From Mesorhizobium sp. (GTDB taxonomy: Bacteria > Pseudomonadota > Alphaproteobacteria > Rhizobiales > Rhizobiaceae), in contig SAKE01000002.1 of assembly GCA_004017275.1 (NCBI GenBank), positions 3,411 through 67,410 of the forward strand: a DNA stretch of 64,000 nt, read 5' to 3'. Shown here in pieces: positions 35,485 through 45,049 of the stretch. Positions within the stretch are counted from its first letter, which is position 1. Every line of letters begins with the position of its first letter. Both the position numbers and the translations under genes were made by a program. The notes under the pieces were generated by a model, which was given only the letters and a program-made list of their open reading frames with translations, did not search any database and had not been told where the DNA came from.

Positions 35485-37074
35485 ATGGCTGGGTCGTCGG
35501 ACCAGATAGACGTGTTCCAGGCGGTGACGCCGAAAGAGCGTGACGCCAGCTTCCGCGAATGGGTATCCGTGTTTGGTTGCATGGTCGGCGCGCTGATAGC
35601 CGTCCTCGACATCCAGATTACCAACTCGTCGCTGCCCGAGATCGAAGGTGGCATCGGCACCGGTTCCGACAACGGAACCTGGATATCGACCGCCTATCTG
35701 ATCGGCGAGATCATCATGATCCCGCTGACCGACTATTTCAGTCGCGTCTTCACCGTTCGCCGCTTCTTGCTGACGAGCGTATGGCTTTTTCTCGCCTTTT
35801 CCGTCGCCTGCGCCTTCGCGACAAACCTGCCGCAGATGATCGTGCTGCGCGGCATGCAGGGGTTCTGGGGCGGCGTGATGATCCCCATGGCGTTCGCGCG
35901 CGTCCTGACGACGTTGCCGAAGCGCCAGCAGCCGGTCGGCCTTGCCGCGTTTGCGCTGACGGCGACATTCGGACCATCGATCGGGCCGACCATCGGCGGC
36001 TACCTGACTGAGAACTACGGCTGGCAGTACATCTTCTTCATCAACCTTGTTCCGGGCGCCTTGATGCTGGCACTGCTCTATCCGACGCTCGAGAAGCAAA
36101 AGATGAATCTCGGCCTGCTGAAGCACGGCGACTGGTGGGGTATAGCCTTCATGAGCGTCGGCCTCGCCTGCCTGCAGACCGTTCTCGACGAAGGCAACCA
36201 GGACGGCTGGTTCGGCTCCCCATTCATCGTCAGGCTGTCGATCATCGCCGCGGTGGCGCTTGCGATCTTCGTCGCAATTGAGCTGAAAGGCCGTAATCCC
36301 GCAGTCCAGCTAAGGCTCCTCGCGCACCGCAATTTCGCACTTGGCACGCTTGCCAATATCGGGCTCGGTATTGCGCTGTTTGGTTCGGTCTATGTGCTGC
36401 CCGCCTATTTGCAACAGGTGCAGGGCTACAACGCCGAGCAGGTCGGCTTCGTGCTCGCCTGGGCAGGCCTGCCGCAGCTTCTGATCATCCCTTTCGTTCC
36501 TCGGCTGCAGAAGCATTTCGACGCGCGCGTCATTGTCTGCACCGGGCTCGTGATCTTCGCCGTCAGTTGCATCATGAACGCCCATCTCAGCGCGGACAGC
36601 GGTGCGGACCAGTTCATGTCGTCCAACATAGTTCGCTCGCTTGGCCAGGCGATCGTGCTTGCCCCGCTAGCGGGTATTGCTGTGATCGGCATCCCGAAGG
36701 AGATGTCAGGCGCGGCGTCGGGCGTCTTCAACATGATGCGGAGTTTGGGCGGTGCGATCGGCACGGCGGCGCTCGCTACAGTTATCACCAAACGCGAACA
36801 ATATCATTCAAACATCATCGGTCAGTCCGTCACGGCTTATGACGCTACCGTTGAGCAATTCCTCGCGGAAGCACAACATAGGTTCCTGCAGCAAGGAACG
36901 GGCGATCCTGCCCTTGCCCGTCATCAGGCCGAGGCTCTGCTGGGCAGCCTGGTCGAGCAGCAATCCCTTGTCATGGCCTTTGCGGACACATTTCTCGTGC
37001 TGGGATGCATTTTGCTCGCAGCGGCGGTAGCTGTGGTCTTCACGCGCACCCGCGAAACAGTCAGCTCAACCTGA
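35485..37074 (+). CDS. DHA2-family multidrug efflux MFS transporter, EmrB-like
   Basis: A 529-residue DHA2 (14-helix) major facilitator. It begins MAGSSDQ and carries the DHA2 marker ALIAVLDIQITNSSLPEI in helix 1, the motif-A region DYFSRVFTVRRFLL, and motif C as ALTATFGPSIGPTIGGYL. These drug:proton antiporters act with the preceding adaptor to expel hydrophobic compounds across both membranes. GGAGG lies six bases before ATG 35485. No TetR or MarR regulator lies next to it. Confidence 0.92.
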   Translation: MAGSSDQIDVFQAVTPKERDASFREWVSVFGCMVGALIAVLDIQITNSSLPEIEGGIGTGSDNGTWISTAYLIGEIIMIPLTDYFSRVFTVRRFLLTSVWLFLAFSVACAFATNLPQMIVLRGMQGFWGGVMIPMAFARVLTTLPKRQQPVGLAAFALTATFGPSIGPTIGGYLTENYGWQYIFFINLVPGALMLALLYPTLEKQKMNLGLLKHGDWWGIAFMSVGLACLQTVLDEGNQDGWFGSPFIVRLSIIAAVALAIFVAIELKGRNPAVQLRLLAHRNFALGTLANIGLGIALFGSVYVLPAYLQQVQGYNAEQVGFVLAWAGLPQLLIIPFVPRLQKHFDARVIVCTGLVIFAVSCIMNAHLSADSGADQFMSSNIVRSLGQAIVLAPLAGIAVIGIPKEMSGAASGVFNMMRSLGGAIGTAALATVITKREQYHSNIIGQSVTAYDATVEQFLAEAQHRFLQQGTGDPALARHQAEALLGSLVEQQSLVMAFADTFLVLGCILLAAAVAVVFTRTRETVSST

Positions 37075-38384
37075 TGATCGTGCAACTCCGAATATTCCCG
37101 CCGCGTGAGGCAGGTGGGGCGGATACGGGGCTTTGTCGACAGCTTCGGCAATTGGGCGTCCTTGCAGCTCACGTACTGTTTGCAAGGCAGCTGCTCAGCC
37201 TACTACGCGAGGTCAATCCGCTTGTGCGAGGCGCATGGATCCGATGAGTTTCACAGTCCAACAAAGGCATGCCAATCCGCATCATTCCTGCGCAGGCCGG
37301 CGCGGAAGCTGCCTGATCTTTGGTGCCGTCTCGTTTGGACGATTCCAGGCCGGCGGAGGTGCCTCTCTTATGCGCTTGCACCAGTGCTGGACGGTGCGCC
37401 GCAATCTCACCCGGCAATATTGAAATAGCAGCGGTGTTCTCAAAAGACATGGGCGGCTCCTACGGCGAGTATCGCGGCAGCCCAGGCATCGGCATGGTCC
37501 ACGCCGGAGAGCCCCAGCGCATTTGCCGTCGATCCCCAACGGCAATAGCGATCCCCGCAGGAGCGCATCGCATTCCCCTCCCAATGCGAGTCTCCGTCCG
37601 ACGGATGCGATCGGCCGATGCCTGAGCTACCGCTTCCTATGACGGGTTGCGGCCTTGCCTTGAAACCAGACAAGCTAGCCGGAGAAGAGCGTCTGCCATG
37701 CAGCTGATCTCGCGTCAAATCTCCTCGCCCCAAGAGCCGTCGCGCTCTCGCGCCCACCAATGCCAATGGCGGTTGGGAATTTCCTGCCCTTTGGATTGTC
37801 GGCCTTCTCGTCCTGGCCCTCGTAGGCGACGGCCTATTCACTTCGTCCGACCCCAGCTATGCCGTCGCGCTAAGACGACGCCAATACCCGCATTTGGGTG
37901 GCGCCAATATTGCTGAACTTTCACTGTGGGTCGATAGGTGCCTGCCTAACTGACAGGGCTCTCAAATACGCCAGCGCCTATTTTACTACGCTAGACGGCG
38001 ATCAGCGCTCAAGCGATCGCGATCACCTTTTGATTACCGGCATGTCAGCCAGGGCCTGATCGTCCCGGCTGTTGTCTACTACGTGGCGATGCGCTCACAG
38101 CGATCCGCGGATGTTGTCTCTGCTCTGATTGATCGCACCTCGAGCGCATGGCGAACGCTGGACCGTGGGCCCGCCGGGCAGCAACCCTCGGCGCACCGCG
38201 ATGCAGCGTCTGGCAGTGTCCTGGCTGATTTTGGCCCAGGCGAGGCGTTCGCCTGGGCTTTTGATCATGCAATCGCAGCCGCGAGACCCCCTGCGATTGC
38301 GGCGCAAAGGGATCAATGGAAGGCGCCTCTACCCCGGAAGGCAAATAGGATCAGGCCTTCGACGAGCAGCCTTATCCCGAGGCT
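37075..38384. other. Gene-poor, probably decayed region
   Basis: About 1.3 kb between the EmrB-like gene and the GlxA-type regulator. Short frames on both strands lack family features. One plus-strand stretch (about 37711-37953) has a credible membrane helix (LWIVGLLVLALVGDGLF) but no start codon and unusual flanks, so it looks like the relic of a membrane-protein gene. I found no RNA gene, transposase or repeat. Its size and broken frames suggest a site of past insertion or deletion. Confidence 0.5.
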
Positions 38385-39512
38385 TCAGCTCCGCCAGATT
38401 CTGTGGTCCTGAAGCGAGCGCGACAAGCCTTTCATGTCGGATGGGCGACAGGAGAAAACGTCACGGAACGACTTGTTGAATTGAGACGCGCTGGAAAAGC
38501 CGCAAGCGATCGAGATGTCCAAGATGGACATGTCCGAACTGCGCAAAAGGTCCCTCGATCGCTCCAGCCGCATCCTGCGATAGTACTGGTACGGAGTTGA
38601 TCCTAGTTTATTGCGAAAAATCCGTTCGATCTGCCGTCTCGACAATTTCAGTTTGCCGAGTATGTCTTTCATCGGTCTCGCGCTAGACAGGTTGTCTTCC
38701 ATGAGATCGATTATTGAGGAGAGATTTTCGTCGAGCGCGGCATGACGCAAGGCATGTGGGCGGTATTGCCGGGTTTCGGGATGGCGCACCAGTCCTTTCA
38801 CCAGGTATTCTGACACAAGCTCGGCCCTGTCATCGCCAAGAATGCGGGCAATCAGGGAAAGACACAGGTCGAATGTCGCAAGCTCCCCAGGCGAGCTGAA
38901 TAACTTGCCGTCATTCAGCAGAATTCTGTTTTGAATCCTTACGTCGCGATATTTTTCCGCAAACGAGGCAGCTTTGGTCCAGTGAATGGTGCATTCGCGT
39001 CCTTCGAGCAGGCCCGCGTCGGCGAGCAGCCACGAGGCCGTGCCGACCGCGTGAAGCTCCACCCCCTTGCGGTTCAGCCGCGATAAAAGGGAGCGCAGGG
39101 ATAGGCTGCACTGCTTTTCGACGCGCTCCCCTGAGCATATGACAAACACGTCAGGCGTCTCAAACGACAGCTTTCTTGCATATGCGTCGAGGCAGTCGTC
39201 GAGATCGATCTCAAGGCCGGCGGAGCATACCGCCGCTTTCCCGGCCAGGCCTATCGTCGTGCAAACCAGCCGCGCCTCATCGCAGAGTTGGTTTGCGATC
39301 CTGATTGGCTCCAGAATTCCGGCGAGGGTCGCAAGCGAGAAGCCGTCCACGACCATGACAGCTATCGTCTTCTGGAGGTCTTTGACCACGGAGACCGCGG
39401 GTTCGAAGGTCTTTGGGTGAGAGCGATCGCATTTCATGTCTGTCGAGCACGGGATCGCCTTGGCCGGAGTGCTGGCGGTGGATTGCCGTGCCTTTGCAGA
39501 TAGGGTTCTCAT
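38385..39512 (-). CDS. GlxA/GbdR-type AraC regulator with amidotransferase-like domain
   Basis: A regulator of about 375 residues. The N-terminal DJ-1/PfpI-like (GATase1) domain (TIAVMVVDGFSLATLAGILEPIRIAN) is typical of the GlxA branch. Two AraC helix-turn-helix motifs are at the C-terminus (MKDILGKLKLSRRQIERIFRNKLGSTP and ILDISIACGFSSASQFNKSFRDVF). In Pseudomonas, members GbdR and SouR activate glycine-betaine and sarcosine genes, including soxBDAG and purU2, which fits the neighbours here. The start is uncertain: ATG 39512 (GGGAG upstream), 39542 or 39437. A perfect palindrome lies 81 bp upstream of 39512. Confidence 0.87.
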   Translation of the reverse strand: MRTLSAKARQSTASTPAKAIPCSTDMKCDRSHPKTFEPAVSVVKDLQKTIAVMVVDGFSLATLAGILEPIRIANQLCDEARLVCTTIGLAGKAAVCSAGLEIDLDDCLDAYARKLSFETPDVFVICSGERVEKQCSLSLRSLLSRLNRKGVELHAVGTASWLLADAGLLEGRECTIHWTKAASFAEKYRDVRIQNRILLNDGKLFSSPGELATFDLCLSLIARILGDDRAELVSEYLVKGLVRHPETRQYRPHALRHAALDENLSSIIDLMEDNLSSARPMKDILGKLKLSRRQIERIFRNKLGSTPYQYYRRMRLERSRDLLRSSDMSILDISIACGFSSASQFNKSFRDVFSCRPSDMKGLSRSLQDHRIWRS

Positions 39513-39592
39513 TGCGCTGTTCTCCCTGGTGCGCAGTCGCATGAACCTGCCCGATGGAAGCTTGGTGGGGCAAAGAGCATTGTCGCGGGTTT

Positions 39593-39606
39593 GGACATAT
39601 ATGTCC
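39593..39606. promoter_or_regulatory. Operator-like palindrome upstream of the GlxA-type regulator
   Basis: GGACATATATGTCC is a perfect 14-bp palindrome upstream of the minus-strand regulator. Its half-site GGACATAT matches the motif found before purU (40644), mttB/tetR (41557) and the dehydrogenase operon (49856), so it likely binds the same regulator. Confidence 0.6.
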
Positions 39607-39724
39607 GGGCTTTTCGCTCGACGCTGATGAGGCTGGCTCGCCGCCTTCTCAGCTAGCGCTGCGCTGTCCCGTCTGCCGGCAGCCTGACCGCTGGCCGCCG
39701 CCGCGGAATCTCCTGGCGGCGGCT

Positions 39725-40609
39725 CTATCCCATGCGTTCGGACGAGTAGGAGCCGGGCGACGCAGGGAAGACCACCGTCTTGTTGCCGTTGAGAAAGGCA
39801 CGGTGATGGGCGTGGGCGTGGATCGCCCGGGCTAGAACTTGGCTTTCCACGTCGCGGCCGAGCGACACATAGTCCTCGGCCGACTGCGCGTGGGTCACGC
39901 GGATAGTGTCCTGCTCAATGATCGGCCCCTCATCCAGATCCATCGTGACGTAGTGCGAGGTAGCTCCGATCAGCTTCACCCCACGTTCGAACGCTTGTTT
40001 GTATGGGCTTGCGCCCTTGAACGAAGGCAGGAAGGAGTGGTGGATGTTGATTATCCGACCTGACATCTTGCGGCACAGCTCTTCCGACAGAACCTGCATA
40101 TAGCGGGCCAGAACGATGAGCTCGGCGCCGCTTTCCTCAACAATCTGAATGAGTTGCGCCTCGGCTTGGGGCTTGTTGTCCTTCATCACCCTGATGCAGT
40201 GGAAGGGAACGTCGTGATTCACCACGATCTTCTGGTAGTCCATATGGTTGGAGATCACCCCGACAATGTCGATGGGCAGCGCTCCGATGCGCCAGCGATA
40301 GAGCAGGTCGTTGAGGCAGTGGCCAAAGCGCGACACCATTATGACCACCTTCATCTTCCTGCTCTCGTCATGGAAGGCGTATCGCATCGCGAACGGCTCT
40401 GCCGCTGAGGAAAAACCTTGCTCGAGGGCGTTGATGTCGGCGCCTCCTTCCGGAACGAAGGAGACGCGCATGAAGAAATTGCCCGTTTCGGCGTCGTCGA
40501 ATTGCGAGCTGTCGCTGATGTTGCACTGGTTCTCAACCAGATAGTCCGAGATCGCGGCAACGATGCCGCGCTGCGACTTGCAGGTTACGGTCAGGCAGTA
40601 TTTGGTCAT
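39725..40609 (-). CDS. purU: Formyltetrahydrofolate deformylase
   Basis: A 294-residue PurU hydrolysing 10-formyl-THF to formate and THF. An N-terminal ACT-like domain (YCLTVTCKSQRGIVAAISDYL) is followed by the formyltransferase-fold domain with catalytic Asn/His/Asp context (INIHHSFLPSFKGASPYKQA, HYVTMDLDEGPIIEQD). I prefer ATG 40609 (AAGG eight bases upstream) over GTG 40618. In demethylation clusters (e.g. soxBDAG-purU2 in Pseudomonas) it frees THF loaded with one-carbon units. Here it sits near mttB, soxBDAG and the dehydrogenase, with an operator-like site 35 bp before its start. Confidence 0.93.
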   Translation of the reverse strand: MTKYCLTVTCKSQRGIVAAISDYLVENQCNISDSSQFDDAETGNFFMRVSFVPEGGADINALEQGFSSAAEPFAMRYAFHDESRKMKVVIMVSRFGHCLNDLLYRWRIGALPIDIVGVISNHMDYQKIVVNHDVPFHCIRVMKDNKPQAEAQLIQIVEESGAELIVLARYMQVLSEELCRKMSGRIINIHHSFLPSFKGASPYKQAFERGVKLIGATSHYVTMDLDEGPIIEQDTIRVTHAQSAEDYVSLGRDVESQVLARAIHAHAHHRAFLNGNKTVVFPASPGSYSSERMG

Positions 40610-40643
40610 CTCGCACACCTTGTCAGACGGCTTCTGTCGTCAT

Positions 40644-40658
40644 AGACATAAGTGAACA
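40644..40658. promoter_or_regulatory. Operator-like site upstream of purU
   Basis: AGACATAAGTGAACA, 35 bp upstream of the purU start, is 14/15 identical to the site in the tetR-mttB promoter (41557-41571). Read on the other strand it is 13/15 identical to the site before the dehydrogenase operon (49856). Probable operator of the local TetR-type regulator. Confidence 0.65.
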
Positions 40659-40790
40659 GAAAATTCTGGTCAATTGGTTTGTGCCGCATATGGGCGGAGG
40701 GCCGCTGGTCAACGCTGGCGCGACGGCGGCTGCCCGGTGTCGAGCGACGGGGGATTTCGGCTTTCTTTTCTTGCTCTTCTTGCTAGCGCA

Positions 40791-41468
40791 TCAACTCGGG
40801 GAGCGCCCTGGATAGGTCGCCTGAACAAGCGCTTCGAAGCGCAGCAGTTCCTTTTCGGTTGGCTCCTGGCCGCTGAAGGATCGGAGATATGCCCTGGTGC
40901 GAGAAAGCCGGACCGGCATGTCCTCCCTGATGTCGAGCGTGTATTGGCCGATCTGCGTGAAATACAGGACGCGGGCGCGGACCAGGGCATCGTCCTCGGC
41001 GAAACCATACCGGCGGAACATGGCCGTCAACGCATCCAATCTCTGCTGGTCGGCGCCCGCGACCACCTTGAGCACGGTTGGGGCGCGCCTCCCCCACAAG
41101 CGAACCGCAATATCGAGATGAGGATCGAAAAGCGCCTCGTCCACCCAGCATTCGAATACGTTCAGTATCGCTTCCGAAATCGTGCTGGCCGGCCGCAGCG
41201 CGCGCTGGATGATCGGCCCTGTGTTCTTGGCCAGCCAGTGGTCCAGCATCTGGTCGTAAAGATCCTGCTGGCTCTTGAAGAACCAGTAGAAGCTGGAGCG
41301 CGACACGTTCAATCGCTTGGACATGATCTGGATCTTGACCCTGTCGATGCCGTCCTTGATCAACGACCGCAGAGCCAGGTTGAGCCAGTCCTCCCGCGTG
41401 GAGCGTCCCTGCGCGGTTGCCTCGGCCTCGCTCTGCGTTACGGGAATTGTCATGCTCGCGCCTTCCAT
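40791..41468 (-). CDS. TetR-family transcriptional regulator
   Basis: A regulator of about 225 residues with an N-terminal TetR helix-turn-helix (WLNLALRSLIKDGIDRVKIQIMSKRLNVSRSSFYWFFKSQQDLYDQML) and a helical ligand domain resembling TetR_C-like regulators of amine catabolism. It is divergent from mttB; the 138-bp gap carries an operator-like motif repeated before the other genes of the cluster. Two starts are possible, ATG 41468 (AAGG six bases upstream) or 41453 (also AAGG). The ligand is presumably the cluster's substrate or an intermediate. Confidence 0.9.
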   Translation of the reverse strand: MEGASMTIPVTQSEAEATAQGRSTREDWLNLALRSLIKDGIDRVKIQIMSKRLNVSRSSFYWFFKSQQDLYDQMLDHWLAKNTGPIIQRALRPASTISEAILNVFECWVDEALFDPHLDIAVRLWGRRAPTVLKVVAGADQQRLDALTAMFRRYGFAEDDALVRARVLYFTQIGQYTLDIREDMPVRLSRTRAYLRSFSGQEPTEKELLRFEALVQATYPGRSPS

Positions 41469-41556
41469 GGTTGGCCTTTTAGCATAGCGGCGCTTCCGGG
41501 GAGGACAAGCTGTCCGTGCAGATATGTCGCCAGCATCGGTCAATCACAAAAAAACT

Positions 41557-41571
41557 AGACATAAGTGTACA
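41557..41571. promoter_or_regulatory. Operator-like site in the tetR-mttB divergent promoter
   Basis: AGACATAAGTGTACA lies 35 bp before the mttB start in the gap between divergent tetR and mttB. It is the best candidate for autoregulation, and its near-copies precede purU and the dehydrogenase operon. Confidence 0.65.
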
Positions 41572-41605
41572 CCATGATATCCTCAGCTTCTTTCAACGGA
41601 GGACG

Positions 41606-43153
41606 ATGGACATGGCTGAGAGTGGTCGTCAGGGAAGAAGGCGGCAGCGTAGGTCCGAGGACCGGGACGTCTCCGGCCTGAACGCGGCCTATATGCGGAT
41701 GCGCAATCCGTTTGCGCCGCAATCGGTTTATTCAGCCGACGAGATCGCAGCCATCCACGACGGGGCTCTGCGCATACTGGAAGAACTCGGCATACGCGTC
41801 CTCCTGGACGAAGCGCGCGAAATCCTGCGGCTCGGGGGAGCGCTTGTCGACGGAGGCAGCGGGATGGTCCGCATCGGCCGCGAGATGGTTAGCTCGGCCC
41901 TCGCTTCGGCGCCGCGATCGATCCGCCTGCGGGCGGCCAATTCCGACCGGGAACAGGACTATACCCTGGGCACGATGCTGTTCATGGCCGGCGCCGGATG
42001 CCCGAACGTCTTCGATCGCGACCGCGGCCGCCGCCCTGGCGACTTCAACGGCTATTTGGAAACGCTGCGGCTGCAGCAGAGCTTCGACGTGATCCACATG
42101 CATGGACCCTCGGTCGAGCCGCAGGACGTGCCCATCAACCTTCGCCACTACGCCATGATGCGGGGGCAGCTTGAGAACTGCGACAAGCCGCTATTCGTCT
42201 ACTCGCGCGGTCGCCAGCAAGTTGAGGAAAGCTTCGAGATGATCCGGCTTGCCTATGGGCTGGACGAGGCGGGCTTTACCGATGGCGTCTGGGCGACGAC
42301 GGTGATCAATTCCAATTCCCCGCGGCAGCTTGATGTGCCTATGTCGCTTGGCATCATCGACTTCGCGCGGGCAGGGCAGATGTCGATCATTACGCCGTTT
42401 TGCCTGGCCGGCGCGATGGCGCCGATCACCGTTTCAGGCGCGTTGATGCTGCAGCATGCCGAGGCGCTGGCCGGCATCACCTTGGCGCAGATGACGCGAA
42501 CGGGAGCGCCAGTCTCCTATGGCGGTTTCCTCTCCAACGTCGACATGAAGTCAGGCTCTCCTGCCTTCGGCACGCCCGAGCATATCAGGGCCTCCGTCGG
42601 TTCGGGGCAGCTGGCGCGCCATATCGGGCTGCCATGGCGCTCCGCGACCGGTGCGGCCTCGAACTGCGCGGATGCCCAGGCTGCCACGGAAACCGTGATG
42701 GCGCTGTGGGGCGCCGTTCTGGGCGGGGCGACGGTGACCGTCCACGCGGCCGGCTGGCTGGAGGGCGGGCTGACGCTGGGCTACGAGAAGTTCATCCTCG
42801 ACATCGAGGCTCTGCAGACCGTGGCCGAGCTGAGCCGCCGCGACCCGGCCGATGCCGCTTCCCTCGGTTTCGACGCGGTGGCCGAGGTCCAGCCGGGCGG
42901 GCATTTCTTTTCGACCGCGCATACGATGGAGCGGTATCAGACCGCCTTCTACAAGCCGCTGGTCGCGGATCTGTCGAACCATGGTACCTGGATCGAGAAT
43001 GGCAGCCTGACGGCCGACCAGAGAGCGACCGCGGTCTGGCGGCAACGGCTCGCTCAGTTCAGCCCGCCGGCGGCTTGCGAGGGCATGGCCGGCAAACTTG
43101 ATTCCTGGGTGCAGGACAAGATCAGTTCCGGTGGCGCCAAGCCGGAGGATTGA
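41606..43153 (+). CDS. MttB-family (trimethylamine methyltransferase superfamily) protein
   Basis: A 515-residue member of the MttB superfamily. The first 20 residues are Arg-rich; the rest is the TIM-barrel methyltransferase domain (YSADEIAAIHDGALRILEELGIRV, then FTDGVWATTVINSNSPRQLD, CLAGAMAPITVSGALMLQHAE, and GSGQLARHIGLPWRS). There is no internal TAG, so it is a pyrrolysine-free type. Characterised pyrrolysine-free relatives (e.g. MtgB) demethylate quaternary amines such as glycine betaine, passing methyl to a corrinoid protein. No corrinoid partner is seen nearby, a real gap in the model. Start 41606 or 41612; GGAGG fits 41612 better by spacing. Confidence 0.88.
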   Translation: MDMAESGRQGRRRQRRSEDRDVSGLNAAYMRMRNPFAPQSVYSADEIAAIHDGALRILEELGIRVLLDEAREILRLGGALVDGGSGMVRIGREMVSSALASAPRSIRLRAANSDREQDYTLGTMLFMAGAGCPNVFDRDRGRRPGDFNGYLETLRLQQSFDVIHMHGPSVEPQDVPINLRHYAMMRGQLENCDKPLFVYSRGRQQVEESFEMIRLAYGLDEAGFTDGVWATTVINSNSPRQLDVPMSLGIIDFARAGQMSIITPFCLAGAMAPITVSGALMLQHAEALAGITLAQMTRTGAPVSYGGFLSNVDMKSGSPAFGTPEHIRASVGSGQLARHIGLPWRSATGAASNCADAQAATETVMALWGAVLGGATVTVHAAGWLEGGLTLGYEKFILDIEALQTVAELSRRDPADAASLGFDAVAEVQPGGHFFSTAHTMERYQTAFYKPLVADLSNHGTWIENGSLTADQRATAVWRQRLAQFSPPAACEGMAGKLDSWVQDKISSGGAKPED

Positions 43154-43302
43154 GCTCATCCATTGGCGTCGGCCCGGTTCCCATCCGGCGCGGGGCCTGG
43201 CAGCCGACGCTCATTTTTAGCCTCAGTGCCCCGGTGTGACGAGGCGCAGCGGAAACACCGCGCCAGCTAGGTAGATTCCGGTAGACACAACTGCCTATAT
43301 GT

Positions 43303-43315
43303 GCATTAATGTACA
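43303..43315. promoter_or_regulatory. Weak operator-like site before the ABC importer operon
   Basis: GCATTAATGTACA matches the cluster motif at 10 of 13 positions and sits in an imperfect palindrome (TGTGCATTAATGTACA, 43300-43315), 52 bp before the binding-protein gene. Weaker than the other four sites but in the expected place. Confidence 0.4.
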
Positions 43316-43366
43316 GAACGAGGCGCCGGCAAAGAGCGCCGTCAATCCAGATGGGAAGGATTTATC

Positions 43367-44905
43367 ATGGCCAATACAAAGAATTTGTCTCGTCGCGGCG
43401 TCTTGCGGGCTGCTGGCGCACTCGGTCTGATCGCGGCGATGCCGCGCCCGGTATTCGCGCAGGCGGCGCCGAAGCGGGGCGGAACACTGTCGATCGGAGT
43501 GGAGGGCGCTTCGACCGGCGATACGCTCGATCCGCGGGCGTTCAATTCCCCTTACTGGGGTGTGGTATCCGGCACGATCTACAACACGCTCGTCGAGGTG
43601 CACGGACCGGCCAACGAACTGCGTCCGGGTCTCGCGCGGTCCTGGGAGGGCAGCGATGGCGGCAAGCGCTGGGTGTTCGATCTGGTCGAGGGCGCTACCT
43701 TTCACGACGGGCGCCCTGTCACCGCCGCTGATGTCATCTATTCCCTCAAGATCCACAATGCCGAGGATTCGCGCTCCAACTCGCGCTCAATCGCGGCTGG
43801 CATCGCCTCGATGTCGGCGGACAGCCCAACCCGGCTGAAAATCGATCTGGCCGAGGGCAACTATTTCTTTCCGGCGATGGTGTCGAACTATCCCTTGTGC
43901 ATCATCCCCGACGGCACCAAGAAGTTCGACGGTGTCGGAACCGGGCCGTACAAGATCTCGCGCTTCGTCCCGGGCGAGGTGATCGAGGCGGTCCGCCATG
44001 ACGGCTATTTCAAGAAGGATGCCGCATGGGCCGACCAGGTGGTCATCCTCGCGGCCAACGATCCGGCGGCGCGCGCAAGCGCCTTCCAGAGCGGGCAGAT
44101 TCAGATCGCGAACGGCCTCGACACGCGGACGGCCGCGTTGCTCAAGTCGTTGCCCAACAAGACCCTGGTCAGCTACCGCGGCTCGCAATTCGTCGGCTTC
44201 AACATGCTGGCGGACATCGAGCCGTTCAACAATCCAGACCTGCGCATGGCGCTGAAGCTCGCCATTGACCGCCAGGACGTGCTGCTAAGGATCTATGGCG
44301 GGCAGGGCCGCGTCGGCAACGACACGCCAATTCCGCCCAACGATCCGCTCTTTGCAGCCGGCATCAAGCAAAACAGCTATGATCCCGAACGAGCAGCCGC
44401 GCTCTACAAGAAGTCGGGCCATACCGGACCCCTGCGGCTCAGCACATCGGATGCCGCCACGGTTCCCGCCGTCGACATGGCCGCGCTGTTTCGCGAGCAC
44501 GCCGCGCGCGCTGGCATCCAGATCGAAGTCGTGCGCGAGCCAGCCGACGGCTACTGGACTAACGTCTGGGCTAAGGCCCCCTTCCACGCCACCGTCTGGG
44601 GCGCGCGTCCTTCCGCCGATATGATCTTGACCACGGCCTATTCCACCGGGTCGCCCGGCAATGACACGCATTGGTCGAACAAGGCTTTCGATACGGCGAT
44701 CGCGGCCGCCCGGACGCAGGCCAACGAGGCCAAGCGCAAAACGCTTTATGCCGACGCCCAGTCGATCCTTTCTTCGGACGGCGGGGTCATCATCCCTGTG
44801 TTCGGTGACGTGATCGAGGGGATCGCCAACGAGGTCCAGGGCTACGTGCCTGGCACTCAGCCCTGTGCCAACTACCGCTGCGCCGAGCAGGTGTGGCTGG
44901 CCTGA
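43367..44905 (+). CDS. ABC transporter substrate-binding protein (peptide/nickel family 5)
   Basis: A 512-residue periplasmic binding protein of the DppA/OppA family. A Tat-type signal is present (SRRGVLRAAGALGLIAAMP, cleavage near FAQA). The mature part has LDPRAFNSPYWGVVSGTIYNTLVE, FDLVEGATFHDGRPVTAADVIYSLK and the C-terminal GGVIIPVFGDVIEGI. These proteins bind peptides, opines, nickel chelates and, in Rhizobiales, many small amino compounds. GGAAGG precedes ATG 43367. It begins an operon with permeases (46356, 47348) and a fused ATPase (48154), interrupted by the M24-type gene. Confidence 0.9.
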   Translation: MANTKNLSRRGVLRAAGALGLIAAMPRPVFAQAAPKRGGTLSIGVEGASTGDTLDPRAFNSPYWGVVSGTIYNTLVEVHGPANELRPGLARSWEGSDGGKRWVFDLVEGATFHDGRPVTAADVIYSLKIHNAEDSRSNSRSIAAGIASMSADSPTRLKIDLAEGNYFFPAMVSNYPLCIIPDGTKKFDGVGTGPYKISRFVPGEVIEAVRHDGYFKKDAAWADQVVILAANDPAARASAFQSGQIQIANGLDTRTAALLKSLPNKTLVSYRGSQFVGFNMLADIEPFNNPDLRMALKLAIDRQDVLLRIYGGQGRVGNDTPIPPNDPLFAAGIKQNSYDPERAAALYKKSGHTGPLRLSTSDAATVPAVDMAALFREHAARAGIQIEVVREPADGYWTNVWAKAPFHATVWGARPSADMILTTAYSTGSPGNDTHWSNKAFDTAIAAARTQANEAKRKTLYADAQSILSSDGGVIIPVFGDVIEGIANEVQGYVPGTQPCANYRCAEQVWLA

Positions 44906-45049
44906 AGGGCATTCCAGCTTGCGGGCGTGATGCCGTCTTTCCGAAGTCATCCCGCTCGCTCATTCCGAGCATGACCTATTGCGGAAAAGGGCGCTCGCCT
45001 GGCGCCGTCCTCTACCAACGCCGCCATGCGAGCGGTGCTGAGGGATCTC

